Shown piece after piece: positions 25,043 through 34,793 of a DNA stretch of 64,000 bases (the stretch's first letter is position 1; each line of letters starts with the position of its first letter). Below the pieces are notes generated by a model. The model saw only the letters and a list, made by a program, of their open reading frames with translations. It made no database searches and was not told where the DNA came from. Both the position numbers and the translations under genes were made by a program. The DNA comes from Nostoc sp. ATCC 43529. Lineage in GTDB: Bacteria; Cyanobacteriota; Cyanobacteriia; Cyanobacteriales; Nostocaceae. The stretch spans positions 226,623-290,622 of the forward strand of contig LWTK01000020.1 of NCBI GenBank assembly GCA_003326205.1, read 5' to 3'.

Positions 25043-26041
25043 ATGTCAACCTTACTATATTTTGTAATTGCTGTTCTTCTGGTTTTAGTGATAGGAATCG
25101 GGGTTTATTTCCTGACTCCTCGGAAATATCAATCTTCTGCCACAGTCGCCAATTCCTACGATGAATGGACTGATGACGGCATCCTAGAGTTTTATTGGGG
25201 AGAACACATTCACCTCGGTCACTACGGTTCGCCGCCAGGTCGCAAGGATTTTTTAGTTGCTAAATCTGACTTTGTACATGAAATGGTTAAATGGGGTGGT
25301 TTAGATAAATTACCCCCTGGTACCACCGTCTTGGATGTCGGCTGCGGTATCGGCGGCAGTAGTCGGATTTTAGCGCGAGATTATGGGTTTGCTGTCACAG
25401 GAATTACCATCAGTCCACAGCAGGTGAAACGCGCCCAGGAGTTAACGCCCCCAGGAGTCAATGCCCAGTTTGCGGTGGATGATGCAATGGCATTGTCATT
25501 TCCAGATGCTAGTTTTGATGTAGTCTGGTCGATTGAAGCAGGCCCCCACATGCCTGATAAAGCCGTTTTTGCTAGAGAATTAATGCGGGTGGTAAAGCCT
25601 GGTGGAGTTTTGGTTGTAGCTGACTGGAATCAGAGGGATGACCGCCAAAAGCCGCTAAATTTCTGGGAGAAACCAGTGATGAAACAACTCCTCGAACAGT
25701 GGTCTCATCCAGCTTTTTCCAGCATAGAAGGGTTTAGCGAACTTTTAGCAGAGACGAAATTAGTCGAGGGGGAGGTGATTACGGCAGACTGGACGAAACA
25801 AACGCTTCCTTCTTGGTTAGATTCCATCTGGCAAGGGATAGCCAGACCTGAGGGATTAGTGCGTTTTGGGCTGTCTGGTTTTATCAAGTCTGTCCGCGAA
25901 GTGCCGACTTTATTGCTGATGCGTTTGGCTTTTGGTACAGGACTGTGCCGATTTGGAATGTTCCGCGCTGTGCGGGGGAACTCACCCACAGAATTAACGG
26001 GCAAAAATTTTGCTAAGCAAACTCAAATAATTGGTAAGTAG
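25043..26041 (+). CDS. MPBQ/MSBQ methyltransferase (plastoquinone/tocopherol synthesis)
   Basis: Methylates 2-methyl-6-phytyl- and 2-methyl-6-solanesyl-benzoquinol at a membrane. The assignment rests on strong resemblance, from memory, to Synechocystis Sll0418. The start at 25043 gives 332 residues and the expected N-terminal membrane helix (MSTLLYFVIAVLLVLVIGIG). The earlier start at 24881 adds 54 unmatched residues. Motifs: YDEWTDDGILEFYWGEHIHLGHYG (quoted in parts), SAM motif VLDVGCGIGGSSRIL, GITISPQQVKRAQEL, VDDAMALSFPDASFDVVWS, MPDKAVFARELMRVVKPGG and the C-terminal KSVREVPTLLLMRLAFG. It is monocistronic. Confidence 0.9.
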   Translation: MSTLLYFVIAVLLVLVIGIGVYFLTPRKYQSSATVANSYDEWTDDGILEFYWGEHIHLGHYGSPPGRKDFLVAKSDFVHEMVKWGGLDKLPPGTTVLDVGCGIGGSSRILARDYGFAVTGITISPQQVKRAQELTPPGVNAQFAVDDAMALSFPDASFDVVWSIEAGPHMPDKAVFARELMRVVKPGGVLVVADWNQRDDRQKPLNFWEKPVMKQLLEQWSHPAFSSIEGFSELLAETKLVEGEVITADWTKQTLPSWLDSIWQGIARPEGLVRFGLSGFIKSVREVPTLLLMRLAFGTGLCRFGMFRAVRGNSPTELTGKNFAKQTQIIGK

Positions 26042-26250
26042 AAGGCAGAAGGAAGAAGGCAGATGGCAGAAGGAAAAAGGCTTATCCTATCTAGTTTCTG
26101 GAGTTCGACATTTTATCGTGAAAGGCAAAGGGCAGGAGGCAGAAGGCAGAAGGTATTTATCCCTTCACCTGAGTGCCCGAACAAAGAAGCGTGACGGTCG
26201 GTCGCAAGGGTTTAAGACCCCCACCAAATTTCAAGAAAGGTGGCTCCTTT

Positions 26251-27297
26251 TCAGGAGGGGTTTGAATCCCTTGGAGAAAAGAACCTTCTGCCCTCTGCCT
26301 CCTGCCTTCTGCCTTCTTCAATCTTTTGTTTGGTAGCTTCCAGCAGCTTAACGCTGGCGTAAAGAGCATCAATATGAGGTGTGGGAATTTGCGTAAGTTT
26401 ACCCAATTCTGCCACCGCGCCGACAATGGCATCTATTTCTGTGGGGCGTCCGGCTTCAATATCTTGTAGCATTGAGGTTTTGTGGGCGCCAACATTCTCT
26501 GCACCATTAATTCGCTGTTCTAAGCTAATGCCAAATTTTATACCCAAATTTTCGGCGATCGCCTGGGCTTCTGTCATCATTTGCCGCGCTAATTCGCGGG
26601 TGAGGGGATAGCGGCAAATATCCTCTAAAGTCGCACCAGTCAAGGCGCTGATGGGATTAAACGCCACATTACCCCATAATTTGATCCAGATTTCCGTGCG
26701 AATTTGATTGCGGATTGGTGCTTTGAATCCTGCTTGTTTGAGAGTTTGGGCTAATAATTGAATGCGATCGCTTTTACTACCGTCAATTTCACCGAGAGTA
26801 AAGCGATCGCCTTCAATATGCTTAATTACACCTGGTTCAATTATCTCAGTTGCCGGGTAAACAACACAACCGATAACGCGGTCAACACCGATACCAGCTT
26901 CAACAATTCCATCTGGGTCAACAGATTGAATGCGTGTTTCTTCATACTCGCCGCCGTGATGATGAAAGTACCACCAAGGAATACCATTTTGGGCTGTGAT
27001 AACTGTTGTGTCAGGATTGTAGAGTGTAGAAAGGAAGGGGGCGATCGCTGGAACGCTGTGAGCTTTTAAAGTTAAAATTACTACATCTTGTTGTTCCGCT
27101 TCCTGAATATTACTAGTTGCCAAAGCCGGACGAACAACTTGGCTAGAACCGTCCGTCATAACTAGTTTTAGCCCATCTTTTTTAATTGCTTCCAAATGGG
27201 AACCACGAGCGATGAGCGTCACTGTTTCACCAGCCAGTGCTAATTTTGCTCCTAAATATCCACCGATGGCACCCGCGCCAACAATACAGATTTTCAT
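26251..27297 (-). CDS. panE: 2-dehydropantoate 2-reductase (PanE) family
   Basis: Reduces ketopantoate to pantoate with NADPH for pantothenate and CoA synthesis. The start at 27297 (MKICIVGAGAIGGYLGAKLA) puts the Rossmann loop GAGAIGGYLG at residues 7-16. The open frame continues upstream only because a 21-bp repeat encodes NIKPCCL units without stops. Other motifs: LTLKAHSVPAIAPFL, AQNGIPWWYFH, KLWGNVAFNPISALTGAT (catalytic Lys region) and HKTSMLQDIEAGRPTEIDAI near the C-terminus. The last ~20 residues (EEGRRQEAEGRRF) come from a translated repeat, making this protein (348 aa) longer than usual. Confidence 0.88.
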   Translation of the reverse strand: MKICIVGAGAIGGYLGAKLALAGETVTLIARGSHLEAIKKDGLKLVMTDGSSQVVRPALATSNIQEAEQQDVVILTLKAHSVPAIAPFLSTLYNPDTTVITAQNGIPWWYFHHHGGEYEETRIQSVDPDGIVEAGIGVDRVIGCVVYPATEIIEPGVIKHIEGDRFTLGEIDGSKSDRIQLLAQTLKQAGFKAPIRNQIRTEIWIKLWGNVAFNPISALTGATLEDICRYPLTRELARQMMTEAQAIAENLGIKFGISLEQRINGAENVGAHKTSMLQDIEAGRPTEIDAIVGAVAELGKLTQIPTPHIDALYASVKLLEATKQKIEEGRRQEAEGRRFFSPRDSNPS

Positions 27298-27332
27298 TTT
27301 TTCATTGGTTAAAGGTTCAACTTTTGAGTTCA

Positions 27333-27525
27333 AAGGCTTAATGTTCAAACAACAAGGCTTAATGTTCAAACAACAAGGCTTAATGTTCAAACAACAAGGC
27401 TTAATGTTCAAACAACAAGGCTTAATGTTCAAGCAATAAGGCTTAATGTTCAAGCAATAAGGCTTAATGTTCAAACAACAAGGCTTAATGTTCAAACAAC
27501 AAGGCTTAATGTTCAAGCAATAAGG
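27333..27525. repeat. 21-bp tandem repeat, nine copies
   Basis: The unit aaggcttaatgttcaaacaac is repeated nine times with small variants (caagcaat), plus a partial tenth. As 21 is divisible by three, both strands stay open: the minus strand reads NIKPCCL and the plus strand GLMFKQQ. It lies between panE and the acyl-CoA ligase upstream of it on the same strand. Confidence 0.9.
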
Positions 27526-27549
27526 CTCAACTTTCCCATTCCCTAATGC

Positions 27550-29052
27550 CTACTCCCCAATACTAAGTAACTTCGCCATCGCCAACCGTTGTAATTTGCC
27601 AGTGGCACCACGGGGTAGTTGATCTAAAATGTGAATTTGCTTAGGTACTTTAAAGTTTGCCAGCATAGTTGAACAGTGAGCTAAAAGTTCTTTTTCGCTA
27701 GCTTCTGCTTTCAGGACAACAGCTGCATGAATATCTTCTCCTAAAGATTTGTGGGGAACGGCAAATGCTAAGGCTTCAGCAACGGCGGGATGACGCAGCA
27801 AAATATCATCTACTTCTAAGGGAGAAATTTTTTCCCCGCCCCGGTTAATTAATTCTTTTATCCGTCCAGTCAGGCGCAGATAGCCATCTTCATCGATTGT
27901 GCCTTGATCCCCTGTGCGGAACCAACTATTTACAAAAGCAGTGGCGTTGGCTTCTGGGTTATTTTCGTAGCCGTCAATGACATTTGGTGCTTTTACCACC
28001 ACCTCGCCTAAATTTCCTTGGGGTAGCAAATTACCTTCCGAGTCCATAATGCCGACTTCCACGCCGAAGCCATAACCAACAGTACCGGGTTTGCGGACTT
28101 TTGGTGGTAAAGGATTGGTAGTCATTAAGTGGGATGCTTCAGTCATACTGTAAGATTCCACCACAGGAGCATCGAGAGTTGCTTCTAGTTGTTCAATGAT
28201 AATGGGGGGCAAAGAAGCACTACTAGAGCGAATAAAACGGAAGGGATTTGCTTTAACAATTTCTGTGTTGCGGCTAGCCCGTGCCAAAATTGTCTGGTGC
28301 ATAGTTGGTGCTGCGGAGTACCAGGTAGGTTTGTAAGTATCTACAAGTTTCCAAAATTCTAGGGCATTAAAACCATTGGGACAAACTAGTGTACCCCCAG
28401 ATCCCAGAGTTGCCAACAAACAGCCCACCAACCCATGAACGTGGAATAAGGGCATTAAACAAAGTGTAGTGTCAGCTGCGGTGAGTGAGTAAGCACCAAT
28501 GATGTTTTTGGCAGAAGCAATGAGGTTGCGATGACGAATTGGCACTCGCTTGGGACGACTGGTGGTGCCACTGGTGTGGAGAATCATCGCTACATCGTTA
28601 GCATTGGGGGCTGAGGAATTTGACGATTCTCTTAGTTTTGAGCCTGTTTTGATTAATTCAAAACTCAAAGTACCGTCACAATTCACCTTGGCATTAATCA
28701 GCATCATGTCAGGTGTGAGAGCAGCAATGGCCGCTTTTGGTTCCTCAGACAGGGTAATCAGTGCTTTTGCCTGGGTATCTGCGTAGTAGAAAGCAAATTC
28801 ATCTTGCTTGTATTTAGGATTCAAAGGTGCAGCGGTGCCAGATAAAGCAGCAGCCAGAAAAGTAATTGCCATTGGCGAACCATTATTCATGGCAATGGCA
28901 ATGCGTTCTCCCGGTTTAAGTCCAAAGCTGTGGAGTTGAGATACCAGCCCAGCAACATTTTCGCGCAATTGCTTGTAAGTTAGCGATCGCCCCTCAGGCG
29001 AAACCAAGGCTAAATGATTGTCTTCCCCTGCTAAAAGCTCAAATAAATTCAT
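27550..29052 (-). CDS. AMP-forming acyl-CoA synthetase/ligase
   Basis: A 500-residue ANL-superfamily enzyme that activates a carboxylate as acyl-AMP and then acyl-CoA. The A3 phosphate loop is ILHTSGTTSRPKRVPI (residues about 160-175). A5 is VESYSMTEASHLMTTNP, A7 is SWFRTGDQGTIDEDGYL, A8 is RLTGRIKELINRGGEKISP, and A10 is LPRGATGKLQR with the catalytic Lys. The overall sequence, with GGEKISPLEVDDILL and the SMTEASH motif, resembles the oxalyl-CoA synthetase/FAT2 branch, but the acid used is uncertain. It precedes panE on the same strand across the 21-bp repeat. Confidence 0.88.
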   Translation of the reverse strand: MNLFELLAGEDNHLALVSPEGRSLTYKQLRENVAGLVSQLHSFGLKPGERIAIAMNNGSPMAITFLAAALSGTAAPLNPKYKQDEFAFYYADTQAKALITLSEEPKAAIAALTPDMMLINAKVNCDGTLSFELIKTGSKLRESSNSSAPNANDVAMILHTSGTTSRPKRVPIRHRNLIASAKNIIGAYSLTAADTTLCLMPLFHVHGLVGCLLATLGSGGTLVCPNGFNALEFWKLVDTYKPTWYSAAPTMHQTILARASRNTEIVKANPFRFIRSSSASLPPIIIEQLEATLDAPVVESYSMTEASHLMTTNPLPPKVRKPGTVGYGFGVEVGIMDSEGNLLPQGNLGEVVVKAPNVIDGYENNPEANATAFVNSWFRTGDQGTIDEDGYLRLTGRIKELINRGGEKISPLEVDDILLRHPAVAEALAFAVPHKSLGEDIHAAVVLKAEASEKELLAHCSTMLANFKVPKQIHILDQLPRGATGKLQRLAMAKLLSIGE

Positions 29053-29312
29053 TTCAAAACCTCCAAAAGGAATTGGGCATTGGGGAGCCAGAGATTTAAT
29101 TCCCCTTCTCCTGTGGGAGAAGGGGTTAGGGGATGAGGGCGCCAGGGATGGGCAAAACCCCTGTCTAATATAGCTTTGAGCTTAAGTTGACACCAATGCC
29201 CCGCGTCTCCCTCATCTCTCCACTCCCCAAGGTAAAATTAAGTAAATGTTGTGTCTGTCGCTACTAAAAATCAGAAAAAACTTTTTCAGCAGTTCAACCA
29301 ATATCAATAAAT

Positions 29313-30470
29313 ATGGATCGTCGGAAATTTCTCAACTATGTTACTTTAGCAGGATCTAGCTTTGCCTTAACTAGTTGTATTCAAGGCAGAAATTCCAATT
29401 CATCAGGTGAAGTCTCTCCTTTAGCATCACCTGTGGTAGGAAATGAACCTCTGAAAGTGGGATTTGTTTATATAGGCCCTGTGGGTGATTTTGGCTGGAC
29501 TTATGCTCATGATTTAGGTCGCAGACACATGGAAGCCAATCTTCAAGATAAGGTTAAAACTACCTTTGTGGAAAATGTGAACGAAGGTGCTGATGCTGAA
29601 AGAGTAATTCGCCAATTAGCCTTAGATGGTAACAAATTAATTTTCACAACTTCTTTTGGCTACATGAACCCAACAATTAAAGTTGCCAAAGAGTTTCCCG
29701 ATCTTTTCTTTGAACACTGTACCGGTTACAAACGTGCTGCTAATGTTGGCACTTATTTAGGACGTTTTGAAGAACCGCGTTATTTAACCGGCATGATTGC
29801 TGGCAAAATGACAAAATCAAATGTAATTGGTTTTATTGGCGCATACCCAATTCCGGAAGTAATTCGTGGAATCAGCGCATTTGCTCAAGGAATGCGGTTA
29901 ACAAATGCCCAGGCAAAAGTTAAGGTACTTTGGGCACAAACTTGGTACGATCCAGCTAAAGAGAGAGAAGCGGCGCAAGCATTGTTTAATTTAGGTGCGG
30001 ATGTACTGACCCAGCATACCGATTCTGGTGCTGTTGTACAATTTGCCCAGGAAAAAGGTATTTATGCTTTTGGCTATAACACCGATATGAGCAAGTTTGG
30101 TCAAGAAGCTCACCTGACATCAGCTATTAATAAATGGGGCAAATTCTATACAGATAAAGCTTTGGCTGTAATGACGAATACTTGGAAATCTCAAGAAGTT
30201 TGGGATGGTATTGGTCAAGGAATGGTGGATATTTCTCCGATGAATCAAGCGATTCCGGCTGATGTGCAACAATTAATAAATGCCAAGCGTGATGAATTTA
30301 TTCAAGGTACTGCACATCCTTTTGACGGCCCGGTGAAAGACCAAAAAGGTGTAGTGCGAGTACCAAAAGGTAAGGTATTAGATGATAAGCAACAACTGGC
30401 AATGGATTGGTATGTTGAAGGAATTGAAGGGTCAATTCCTAAACAAAAATCCGATAATAATCCGATTTGA
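29313..30470 (+). CDS. BMP-family ABC transporter substrate-binding lipoprotein
   Basis: A 385-residue PBP-type protein. The N-terminus has MDRRKF, a hydrophobic core and the lipobox LTSC (cleavage before Cys22), so the mature protein is lipid-anchored. The BMP/PnrA-like fold shows KVGFVYIGPVGDFGWTYAHDLG, FVENVNEGADAERVIRQLA, TTSFGYMNP, GRFEEPRYLTGMIAGKMTKSN and IGAYPIPEVIRGI. Members bind nucleosides or related ligands and feed an ABC importer. A matching double-ATPase subunit occurs 16 kb away at 46564-48153, but the permeases are not in this window. The start follows an AT-rich leader. Confidence 0.92.
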   Translation: MDRRKFLNYVTLAGSSFALTSCIQGRNSNSSGEVSPLASPVVGNEPLKVGFVYIGPVGDFGWTYAHDLGRRHMEANLQDKVKTTFVENVNEGADAERVIRQLALDGNKLIFTTSFGYMNPTIKVAKEFPDLFFEHCTGYKRAANVGTYLGRFEEPRYLTGMIAGKMTKSNVIGFIGAYPIPEVIRGISAFAQGMRLTNAQAKVKVLWAQTWYDPAKEREAAQALFNLGADVLTQHTDSGAVVQFAQEKGIYAFGYNTDMSKFGQEAHLTSAINKWGKFYTDKALAVMTNTWKSQEVWDGIGQGMVDISPMNQAIPADVQQLINAKRDEFIQGTAHPFDGPVKDQKGVVRVPKGKVLDDKQQLAMDWYVEGIEGSIPKQKSDNNPI

Positions 30471-30636
30471 TTACTGAAATTATTTGCGTAGCATAGGCAA
30501 GAGGTAAAAGCCATAACGCACGATTATACAAGACAGTGCGTTAGGCGCTCATCTCATATTTTTCGTGACAAGTAAGTAAGTCGATGAGAATAAATCAAAG
30601 TATGTTAACTAATATAACGTTAGCTAAACTTAGCTC

Positions 30637-30682
30637 GTAGTAAGGGCTTTAGCCCTTTCCTTCGGACTAAAGTCCTTACTAC
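30637..30682. repeat. Palindromic repeat (gtagtaagg type)
   Basis: gtagtaagggctttagccc pairs with ggactaaagtccttactac. It is the same family as the inner hairpin at 15780-15828 and the one at 33023-33084. It may also terminate the upstream gene. Confidence 0.7.
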
Positions 30683-30765
30683 AAACATTGAATTTTTCAC
30701 AACGTTCTACTTAAGTTTTCATACTACTCTCCAAGCCATTCAACCACCAACTTGCCAGGGGATGC

Positions 30766-31185
30766 TTATTTTTTCTCGGCGCAACCTTCTAAAACCTTAT
30801 TTCCCAAGATAAAAATTGCCGAGTAGGGATACTCTCGATCTGACATACCATCACTACAAGCATCAACTTTTTTGAGGATTAAGATGTTGTTGCCTTTGCC
30901 CTGAAGTCGGTAGACTCGCACCAAATCTGCGGGACGCGCCTCTGCTTTTAAGGGTGCAACATAGGAGAAGGTTTGCTTTTGCACATCTGGCGAAGAATAG
31001 ACAATTCCCCTCTTGCTGACAATAACACTCCAAAACGGTTCTGTACCCCTAGCGATAAATTCTTCACTTTTAACAGTTTGGGCAATTTCTCTGTTAATCA
31101 AGAATTCATTAGCAATACTGGGGCTGTTAGCCAGTAAGTTAACACTAAATCCAAGCAGAGCAACACAACAAATAAAAGTTTTCAT
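30766..31185 (-). CDS. Exported COG3650-type protein
   Basis: A 139-residue secreted protein. A signal peptide (MKTFICCVALLGFSVNLLA, cleavage near ANS) precedes a short domain with the pattern FIARGTEPFWSVIVSKRGIVYSSP (quoted in part) and ACSDGMSDREYPYSAIFIL, which I recognise from COG3650-type periplasmic proteins. Two Cys in the mature part (DACSDG and LEGCAEKK) probably form a disulphide. The function is unknown. Flanked by repeat-bearing spacers and divergent from the PAS/AraC gene. Confidence 0.75.
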   Translation of the reverse strand: MKTFICCVALLGFSVNLLANSPSIANEFLINREIAQTVKSEEFIARGTEPFWSVIVSKRGIVYSSPDVQKQTFSYVAPLKAEARPADLVRVYRLQGKGNNILILKKVDACSDGMSDREYPYSAIFILGNKVLEGCAEKK

Positions 31186-31564
31186 AGATCGAGAATTTAT
31201 GCCTACTAAGTGGAACAGTTTTGCGTTATTTAAATTATAAATTTTTGCAACTAATACAAATAGAGAAACCGATTAAAATTAATTTTTTTAAAATCAAAGT
31301 AAATTTTTACAAACTTTTGTATAAAACAGTTTTCACTAACCACACAAATAAAAATAAGTGCAAGTTCTTTCCTGGCTTGGAGATAGCCAAAATTTTCCCA
31401 AAAGTGTTTAGTTTGATGTCTAATTTTGTTGATTTATATATTAATTTTTATTAAACACATTTAAATACATTTGTTAACTCAATAATGTATTAATTCTACG
31501 ATAAAAAAATTTATTTTCCCAATAATATGGTCGTTAATACTTAGCAATTACTGTTAGTTAAATT
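31186..31564. other. 379-bp AT-rich divergent spacer
   Basis: Very AT-rich sequence between the COG3650 gene and the PAS/AraC regulator. Short open frames here encode Lys/Phe/Asn-rich peptides and look like chance. No hairpin or repeat stands out; promoters are expected. Confidence 0.5.
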
Positions 31565-32914
31565 ATGGTTAACAACTATATTTCTGAGGAACAAAACTCT
31601 GAAATTATGCTATTGCTAGAAAATGAGTTGCAACTGACCAAGTTTCTCAAGGATCGTGCCGCAGATGCAGTATTTTGGGTTAAGCCAAATGCCAAAATTA
31701 TCTACGTTAACAATGCGGCATGTAATTTGCTTGGGTATTCTCGTGAAGAATTACTTTCTATGAATATTCAAGACCTAAACTTAGAATTTTTGCTCGAAGT
31801 TTGGTCAAAGCATAGTAAAAATATACAACTAAAGGGTTTTCAGCACTTTGAATCTATATGTTGGACTAACAAAGGTCAGAGTCTATCTTTGGAAATCACT
31901 ATTACCTATATTGAATACGAAACTAAGGAGTATAGCTGTATTTCAATCTGCAATATCAACAAATGTCAAGAGTTTTCATTTCCTTTACAGAAGGTGAATA
32001 AAGTGCTAAAGTGCAAAACCCAAGAGCTATTGACTAAAGAGAAGCATATCTATGAGCAATTATCCCGCGAAATCATTGAGCGCAATTGGGTAGAAACAGA
32101 ATTACAAAATTCCCTTTCTTTACTACAAGCGACTTTAGAATCCAGTCCTGATGGGGTTATTGCTGTCAGAAGTAACGGAGATATTGTTACCTTAAATCAA
32201 AAATTTGTCAAAATGTGGCAAGTTCCAGATTCTATTGTTATTTCACGTAATTATAAGCAATATCTAAATTTTTATACAAACCAACTTAAAGAGCCAGAAT
32301 CTTTTTGTAGAAATATCGAGCAACTTGAAATTGACACTCAAAGAGACTTTAAAGGCTCTAAGATTTTGGAATTAAAAGATGGAAGGATTTTCGAGCAGTA
32401 TAGGGAACCTCTGCGGCTTGGCGAACAAAAAATTGGTATGGTATATAGTTTTCGAGATATCACCCAACGCCAACAAGCACAAGCAGAAGTTTGCCAGATT
32501 TTAAAACAAGAAAAACAAGTTGCAGTCCCAGCTGCATCTGAAATCGCAAAATCGCTAAATCTTGAATTGATATTTCCTGCTGACTCTTACCTCAATCAAG
32601 TCTTTAAATACATTGAAGCAAATTATCATCAACCAATTAGCTTGCAGGATGTTGCAGTTGCAGTTGGTTATTGTCCAGCTTACTTAACTGACTTAGTGCG
32701 TCGTCATACAGGACAAACAGTGAATCATTGGATTGTCGAACGTCGAATGGTAGCAGCACGTAGCTTACTCTTAGAAGGGAATCTCTGCGTGAATCAGATT
32801 GCTGAAATAGTCGGCTATCAACATGAAGGCCATTTTTTCCGCCAGTTTCGCCAGCATCACGGAACTACTCCCCAAGCTTGGAGAAAAGCACAGCGCATTC
32901 AACATAATTCGTAA
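31565..32914 (+). CDS. PAS-PAS AraC-family transcription regulator
   Basis: A 449-residue regulator with two sensory domains. The first PAS (about 25-140) contains FLKDRAADAVFWVKPNAKIIYVN and GYSREELLSM. A coiled coil (about 150-190) leads to a second PAS (about 190-310, LESSPDGVIAVRSNGDIVTLN and FRDITQRQQ). The C-terminal AraC domain (about 345-445) has both helix-turn-helices: ISLQDVAVAVGYCPAYLTDLV and VNQIAEIVGYQHEGHFFRQF, then the family ending HHGTTPQAWRK. Joining a PAS sensor to AraC DNA binding without a kinase is a common cyanobacterial plan. It lies upstream of the peptide locus on the same strand and may regulate it, but this is inferred from position. Confidence 0.9.
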   Translation: MVNNYISEEQNSEIMLLLENELQLTKFLKDRAADAVFWVKPNAKIIYVNNAACNLLGYSREELLSMNIQDLNLEFLLEVWSKHSKNIQLKGFQHFESICWTNKGQSLSLEITITYIEYETKEYSCISICNINKCQEFSFPLQKVNKVLKCKTQELLTKEKHIYEQLSREIIERNWVETELQNSLSLLQATLESSPDGVIAVRSNGDIVTLNQKFVKMWQVPDSIVISRNYKQYLNFYTNQLKEPESFCRNIEQLEIDTQRDFKGSKILELKDGRIFEQYREPLRLGEQKIGMVYSFRDITQRQQAQAEVCQILKQEKQVAVPAASEIAKSLNLELIFPADSYLNQVFKYIEANYHQPISLQDVAVAVGYCPAYLTDLVRRHTGQTVNHWIVERRMVAARSLLLEGNLCVNQIAEIVGYQHEGHFFRQFRQHHGTTPQAWRKAQRIQHNS

Positions 32915-33022
32915 AACCTAAAAAACTGCGAGTCTTCTACTAAAGATCGTGCATTGAAGTCATTGTCAGCCTTTCCTAAGCTGCTAAATATCAATAAGTA
33001 GAAGGACTCAATTAAACTAAAG

Positions 33023-33084
33023 TTCGTAGTATGGGCTTGAGCCATTAAAACATCTGTTAAGAGCGATAAATCGCTTACTACGAA
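33023..33084. repeat. Palindromic repeat (ttcgtagt type)
   Basis: ttcgtagtatgggcttgagcc pairs loosely with gcgataaatcgcttactacgaa. It is the third member of the family seen at 15780 and 30637 and sits in the 363-bp spacer before the Cache-HAMP gene. The rest of the spacer shows no gene. Confidence 0.6.
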
Positions 33085-33277
33085 CAAAGCTCCAATCTTA
33101 CATTTAATTATGTCTACCTACTTAACAGCAGCGATCGCAATTCGTAATTAACAAACACGAACGAACTTGTATAGCAGTTGAACCATAGTTTTGGACATAA
33201 ACTGACTGTAAAACACAGACAACAACAAACTTTCTTTGCCTGTTCCCTGCTATATAACCTGCGCGAGCATCTTTAAC

Positions 33278-34693
33278 ATGAAGCACAAACATCGGTTCTT
33301 TTATCCACCAGCTTGGCGGATGGCTGCCAAAATTTCGGTAGCCTTAGTTTGTGCTTTTTTGATCCCGATGATTTTCACTGCTTATTACAACTTACAACAG
33401 AGCTTAAACACTCTAGAAGCTGGCGAATACAGCAAAATGGAATTGTTAGCCAGCAGTCTTGCTAGTCGCTTCGACCAGTTAATTATCGATCGCCATCGCG
33501 TTGTCACTCAAGTTAGCAGCGATCGCCACGTGGTAGATTTTCTCACTGCTAGCACACCCGAACAGCAAGAAGCCCAAGGTGACAACCTACAACAAACAAT
33601 ACAAAACTTGTTTCGCTCTCATCCAGACATTGAAGCTGTTTTGTTGATGGATAAAAACGGTCAATGTCTGCTGGCGACAGATCCAAAATTCATTGGACAG
33701 AACTATTCCCACATCCAAGGTAGATTTTACGGTTCTAGCATCTTGTTAGGTGAAACAAGCAAAGGTCTAGGAATATTCTTCTCCCAACCCGTGCGATCGC
33801 CTAATGGTGAGATTGTCGGAGCCACTCTACTTAAAATTGGGCAAAATGATATCTGGATGACTATTAACGCCTTACATCTGGGCTTGGAAAGCTACGCATT
33901 TTTGATAGACCAGCAGGGGATAATCATCAGCCATTCCCATGGTTCCTCAGCAATGCATAAACCAGTTACTCTGTCAACTAAAAACTTCAACCAGGTTGTG
34001 GACAATAAACCCACCTTGGACATTTCTGATTTAAAGATGATGGTGGGAGCCAAACAGCCAGGCCACACCACCTATGAATTGCGATCGCACATGCCCCAGA
34101 CAGTGAGCTTTGCACCCTTAGCGACCTTACCTTGGGTATTGGGAGTTAGTCAACCGAAAGCAGAATTTATCGCTCCTTTGAATCGGCTGATTTGGTTACA
34201 TAGCAGTAGCGTCATGGTTGTGGGAGGAATTACAGCAATCATCGCCGTGCTGTTGGCGTTGAGTATTTCTCGACCGATTCACGCCCTCACTGCTGCGGCC
34301 CAAGCTCTAGAGGATGACAATTTTGATGCAAATGTACTGGAACTACATGAAAACTTGGCGAAATTAGGTCATAGCCAAGATGATATCGGTCAATTAGTGC
34401 GTGTTTTCCTAGAGATGGCTGAAGAAGTGAGGATGCGAGATCAGAAATTAAAAATGCAAGTTCAGCAACTCTACATCGATATTGATGAAAGCAAAAGAGC
34501 CATCCAGGTTGCAGAAATCACTGAAAATGAACGCTTTCAGCAGTTACAAAAAAAAATCGAAAAACTCAAACAAACCAAAATAAATGCTAATGAAACAGAG
34601 ACAGAATACTACCAGAGATTACAAACTCAAGTGCAGTCTTTGAAAGAGCGATCGCTCAGTGTTGAAGCATTAAATTTAATAGATAACAAATAA
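33278..34693 (+). CDS. Cache-HAMP sensor protein without kinase output
   Basis: Start at 33278 (MKHKHRFFYPPAWRM) gives 471 residues; the frame extends 14 codons upstream with no support. A first membrane helix (about 20-42, VALVCAFLIPMIFTAYY) and a second (about 310-335, SSSVMVVGGITAIIAVLLAL) bracket a periplasmic double-Cache domain (IEAVLLMDKNGQCLLATDP, GATLLKIGQNDIW, SYAFLIDQQGIIISHSH). HAMP follows (SISRPIHALTAAAQALEDDNF), then a long coiled coil to the end. No kinase, cyclase or methyl-accepting signalling domain follows, so it must signal through a partner, possibly the MinD-like ATPase encoded 100 bp downstream. Confidence 0.85.
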   Translation: MKHKHRFFYPPAWRMAAKISVALVCAFLIPMIFTAYYNLQQSLNTLEAGEYSKMELLASSLASRFDQLIIDRHRVVTQVSSDRHVVDFLTASTPEQQEAQGDNLQQTIQNLFRSHPDIEAVLLMDKNGQCLLATDPKFIGQNYSHIQGRFYGSSILLGETSKGLGIFFSQPVRSPNGEIVGATLLKIGQNDIWMTINALHLGLESYAFLIDQQGIIISHSHGSSAMHKPVTLSTKNFNQVVDNKPTLDISDLKMMVGAKQPGHTTYELRSHMPQTVSFAPLATLPWVLGVSQPKAEFIAPLNRLIWLHSSSVMVVGGITAIIAVLLALSISRPIHALTAAAQALEDDNFDANVLELHENLAKLGHSQDDIGQLVRVFLEMAEEVRMRDQKLKMQVQQLYIDIDESKRAIQVAEITENERFQQLQKKIEKLKQTKINANETETEYYQRLQTQVQSLKERSLSVEALNLIDNK

Positions 34694-34793
34694 TACCAAT
34701 TTGAAAAAAGAATGCAACAGATGGATTTTTCCCAAACCACACACATCAAAGCAATTTACAATCTAAAATCTAAAATTCAAAATAGTATAACTT

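Noticed and set aside
27333..27525. 21-bp direct repeats as a CRISPR array
   Set aside because: The units are directly adjacent with no unique spacers, and the repeat keeps protein frames open. No cas gene is near. It is a simple tandem repeat.
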